In this document: one piece after another, positions 21,547 through 23,223 of the stretch
Layout: each line of letters begins with the position of its first letter
How positions within the stretch are numbered: position 1 is the first letter of the stretch
Source of the DNA: Halobacteriales archaeon QS_5_70_15
GTDB lineage: Archaea; Halobacteriota; Halobacteria; Halobacteriales; Haloarculaceae
DNA: 23,223 nucleotides
Assembly (NCBI GenBank): GCA_003022005.1
Contig: PXRQ01000050.1
Location: 1-23,223, forward strand
Reading direction: 5' to 3'
Program-made: the position numbers and the translations under genes
The notes under the pieces: generated by a model
Seen by the model: the letters and a program-made list of their open reading frames with translations, nothing else
Databases searched by the model: none
What the model was told of the DNA's origin: nothing

Positions 21547-23223
21547 GCTTGGAGGAACCCACTCCCCCCGAAACGGACGTCGGCGTGACCGAGGACGGCA
21601 CCGTCGACTACGACGTCCTCGAGGACCTGCTCGGCGAACGCGTCCTCGACCGCGAGGAGCACGTCAACGCCGAGGCGTTCGTCGTCCGGCCCGACGAGGT
21701 TCAGGACGTCCTGTTCGCGCTCCGTGACGAGGCCGGATTCGACCACTGTTCCTGTCTCACGGCCCAGGAGTACGGCGACCGGTTCGAGTCGATCTACCAC
21801 CTCACGAAGTACGACGACCGAACCCAGGAGGTCGGCGTCGTCGTCCCCACCTCGAAGGACGACCCCGTGAGCGGGTCCGCCGAACCGGTCTACCGGACGG
21901 CCGACTGGCACGAGCGGGAGGCGTACGACCTCGTGGGCATCGAGTACGAGGACCACCCGGACCTGCGCCGGATCCTCCTGCCCGAGACCTGGCAGGGCCA
22001 CCCGCTTCGCTCGGATTACAACCAGGAGAAGTCACAGGTCGTCACGCTGCGGGAACACGCCAACCCGCTCGAAGAGGACCACCGGAGCGGGGAGGACTCG
22101 GACACGATGTTCCTCAACATCGGCCCGCACCACCCAGCGACCCACGGCGTGCTCCACCTGAAGACGACGCTGGACGGCGAGCAGGTCGCGGACGTCGAGT
22201 CGGACATCGGCTACCTCCACCGCTGCGAGGAGCAGATGTGCCAGCAGGGCACCTACCGCCACCAGATCATGCCCTACCCCGACCGCTGGGACTACATCTC
22301 GGCGGGCATCCTCAACGAGTGGGCCTACGCCCGGGCCGCCGAGGACCTCGCGGACCTGGAGGTGCCCGAATACGCCCAGGTGATCCGGACGATGTCCGCC
22401 GAACTCTGCCGGATCGCGAGCCACATGCTCGCGGTGGCGACGTTCGCGCTCGACATCTACGGCGACTTCACGGCCATCTTCATGTACGGCGTTCGGGACC
22501 GCGAGGTCGTCCAGAACCTCCTCGAGGACCTCACGGGTCAGCGGCTGATGTTCAACTACCTCCGGCTCGGCGGGGTCGCCTGGGATCTCCCCGAGCCCCG
22601 CGAGGAGTTCTTCGAGAAGACCCGGGACTTCCTCGACGAGCTCCCCGAGCGGCTGGAGGAGTACCACGACATGATCACGTCGAACGAGATCCTCCAGATG
22701 CGGACGGTCGACACGGGGATCCTCGAGCCCGAGGTGGCCAAGTCCTACGGCGCGACCGGGCCCGTCGCCCGCGGCTCGGGCATCGACTACGATCTCCGGC
22801 GGGCCGACCCGTACGGCTACTACGACCAGCTCGACTGGGACGTCGTCACCGAGGACGGCTGTGACAACTACGCCCGCGTGCTCGTGCGCCTCAAGGAGGT
22901 CGAGGAATCCGCGAAGATCATCGAGCAGTGCATCGACCTGCTCGAGGACTGGCCCGAGGACGACCGCGAGATACAGTCGAACGTTCCCCGGACGCTGAAG
23001 CCGGCCAACGACACGGAGGTCTACCGGGCCGTCGAGGCCGCCAAGGGCGAACTCGGCATCTACATGCGCTCGGACGGCACCGACAAGCCCGCGCGGTTCA
23101 AGATCCGCTCGCCGTGCTTCACGAACCTGCAGACCCTCCCCGAGATGTCGGAGGGCGAGTTCGTGCCGGACCTCATCGCCGCGCTCGGTAGCCTCGACAT
23201 CGTGCTCGGGGAGGTGGACCGCT
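21543..23223 (+). CDS. nuoCD: Complex I fused subunit NuoCD (3' end cut by window)
   Basis: The frame runs open from the ATG at 21543 to the right edge, so the gene is partial at its 3' end (560 codons seen). Residues 1 to about 180 form the NuoC (30 kDa) domain with the signature [20 protein letters not shown] and [19 protein letters not shown]. From about residue 189 the NuoD (49 kDa) domain follows: [19 protein letters not shown] with the quinone-site His residues, [49 protein letters not shown] and [19 protein letters not shown]. The fused form acts in the peripheral arm near the N2 cluster and quinone pocket. It is translationally coupled to nuoB by ATGA. No frame break is seen inside the visible part. 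Confidence 0.95.
   Translation, partial: MSLEEPTPPETDVGVTEDGTVDYDVLEDLLGERVLDREEHVNAEAFVVRPDEVQDVLFALRDEAGFDHCSCLTAQEYGDRFESIYHLTKYDDRTQEVGVVVPTSKDDPVSGSAEPVYRTADWHEREAYDLVGIEYEDHPDLRRILLPETWQGHPLRSDYNQEKSQVVTLREHANPLEEDHRSGEDSDTMFLNIGPHHPATHGVLHLKTTLDGEQVADVESDIGYLHRCEEQMCQQGTYRHQIMPYPDRWDYISAGILNEWAYARAAEDLADLEVPEYAQVIRTMSAELCRIASHMLAVATFALDIYGDFTAIFMYGVRDREVVQNLLEDLTGQRLMFNYLRLGGVAWDLPEPREEFFEKTRDFLDELPERLEEYHDMITSNEILQMRTVDTGILEPEVAKSYGATGPVARGSGIDYDLRRADPYGYYDQLDWDVVTEDGCDNYARVLVRLKEVEESAKIIEQCIDLLEDWPEDDREIQSNVPRTLKPANDTEVYRAVEAAKGELGIYMRSDGTDKPARFKIRSPCFTNLQTLPEMSEGEFVPDLIAALGSLDIVLGEVDR

Overview
The window looks like a chromosome segment of a haloarchaeon. GC content is very high with G/C at third codon positions, the proteins are strongly acidic (Asp/Glu rich), and many genes have a TATA-like box about 26-35 nt before a start codon with little or no leader. 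The gene families also fit: RibL-type FAD synthase, Bat-type HTH regulator, Agl23, halophilic NuoB and NuoCD. I had no database access, so family names rest on recognised motifs and remembered family sequences.

Layout, left to right. (1) 1-773: a membrane ORF whose C-terminal two thirds resemble archaetidylserine synthase PssA but which lacks the catalytic motif. (2) 904-2451: an acidic HEAT-repeat protein, followed by an inverted-repeat element. (3) 2719-4347: an exported phospholipase-D-like protein, convergent with a two-gene minus-strand operon (JAMM protease homologue, then RibL). (4) 5519-7300: a RecJ-like DHH phosphoesterase, then a four-copy 20-bp tandem repeat. (5) 7510-9467: a PAS/GAF/HTH regulator of the bacterio-opsin activator type, broken by a frame change. 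(6) 9468-10378: a gene-poor stretch with hairpins, a possible 46-codon ORF and a degenerate zinc-ribbon ORF. (7) 10379-12010, minus strand: ribH then aspC. (8) 12142-13904: agl23, broken by a frame change. (9) 14072-14876, minus strand: an ArsR-type repressor, a 41-residue ORF and a small membrane protein, behind an AT-rich palindromic operator. (10) 15224-20423, plus strand: purK, a YihY/BrkB membrane protein, a Tat-exported CHRD plus 5'-nucleotidase protein, and purE. (11) 20498 to the right edge: the start of a respiratory complex I operon, nuoA (broken), nuoB and nuoCD (runs off the window).

How the genes relate. ribL and ribH serve flavin synthesis. purK and purE catalyse the two consecutive steps that make CAIR from AIR. 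nuoA, nuoB and nuoCD encode complex I subunits. ArsR probably represses its own three-gene operon.

The most striking feature of the window is a density of damage in otherwise recognisable genes. Three genes (the bat-like regulator, agl23, nuoA) each lose a short internal piece and change frame. The pssA-like ORF is a chimera, purK has lost a metal-binding segment, aspC carries a palindromic in-frame insert, and nuoB has Trp in place of a cluster-ligand Cys. This could be real genome decay through short-homology deletions and small repeat insertions, or it could be assembly or consensus error. The sequence alone cannot decide. I see no CRISPR array, rRNA, tRNA, transposase or phage module.
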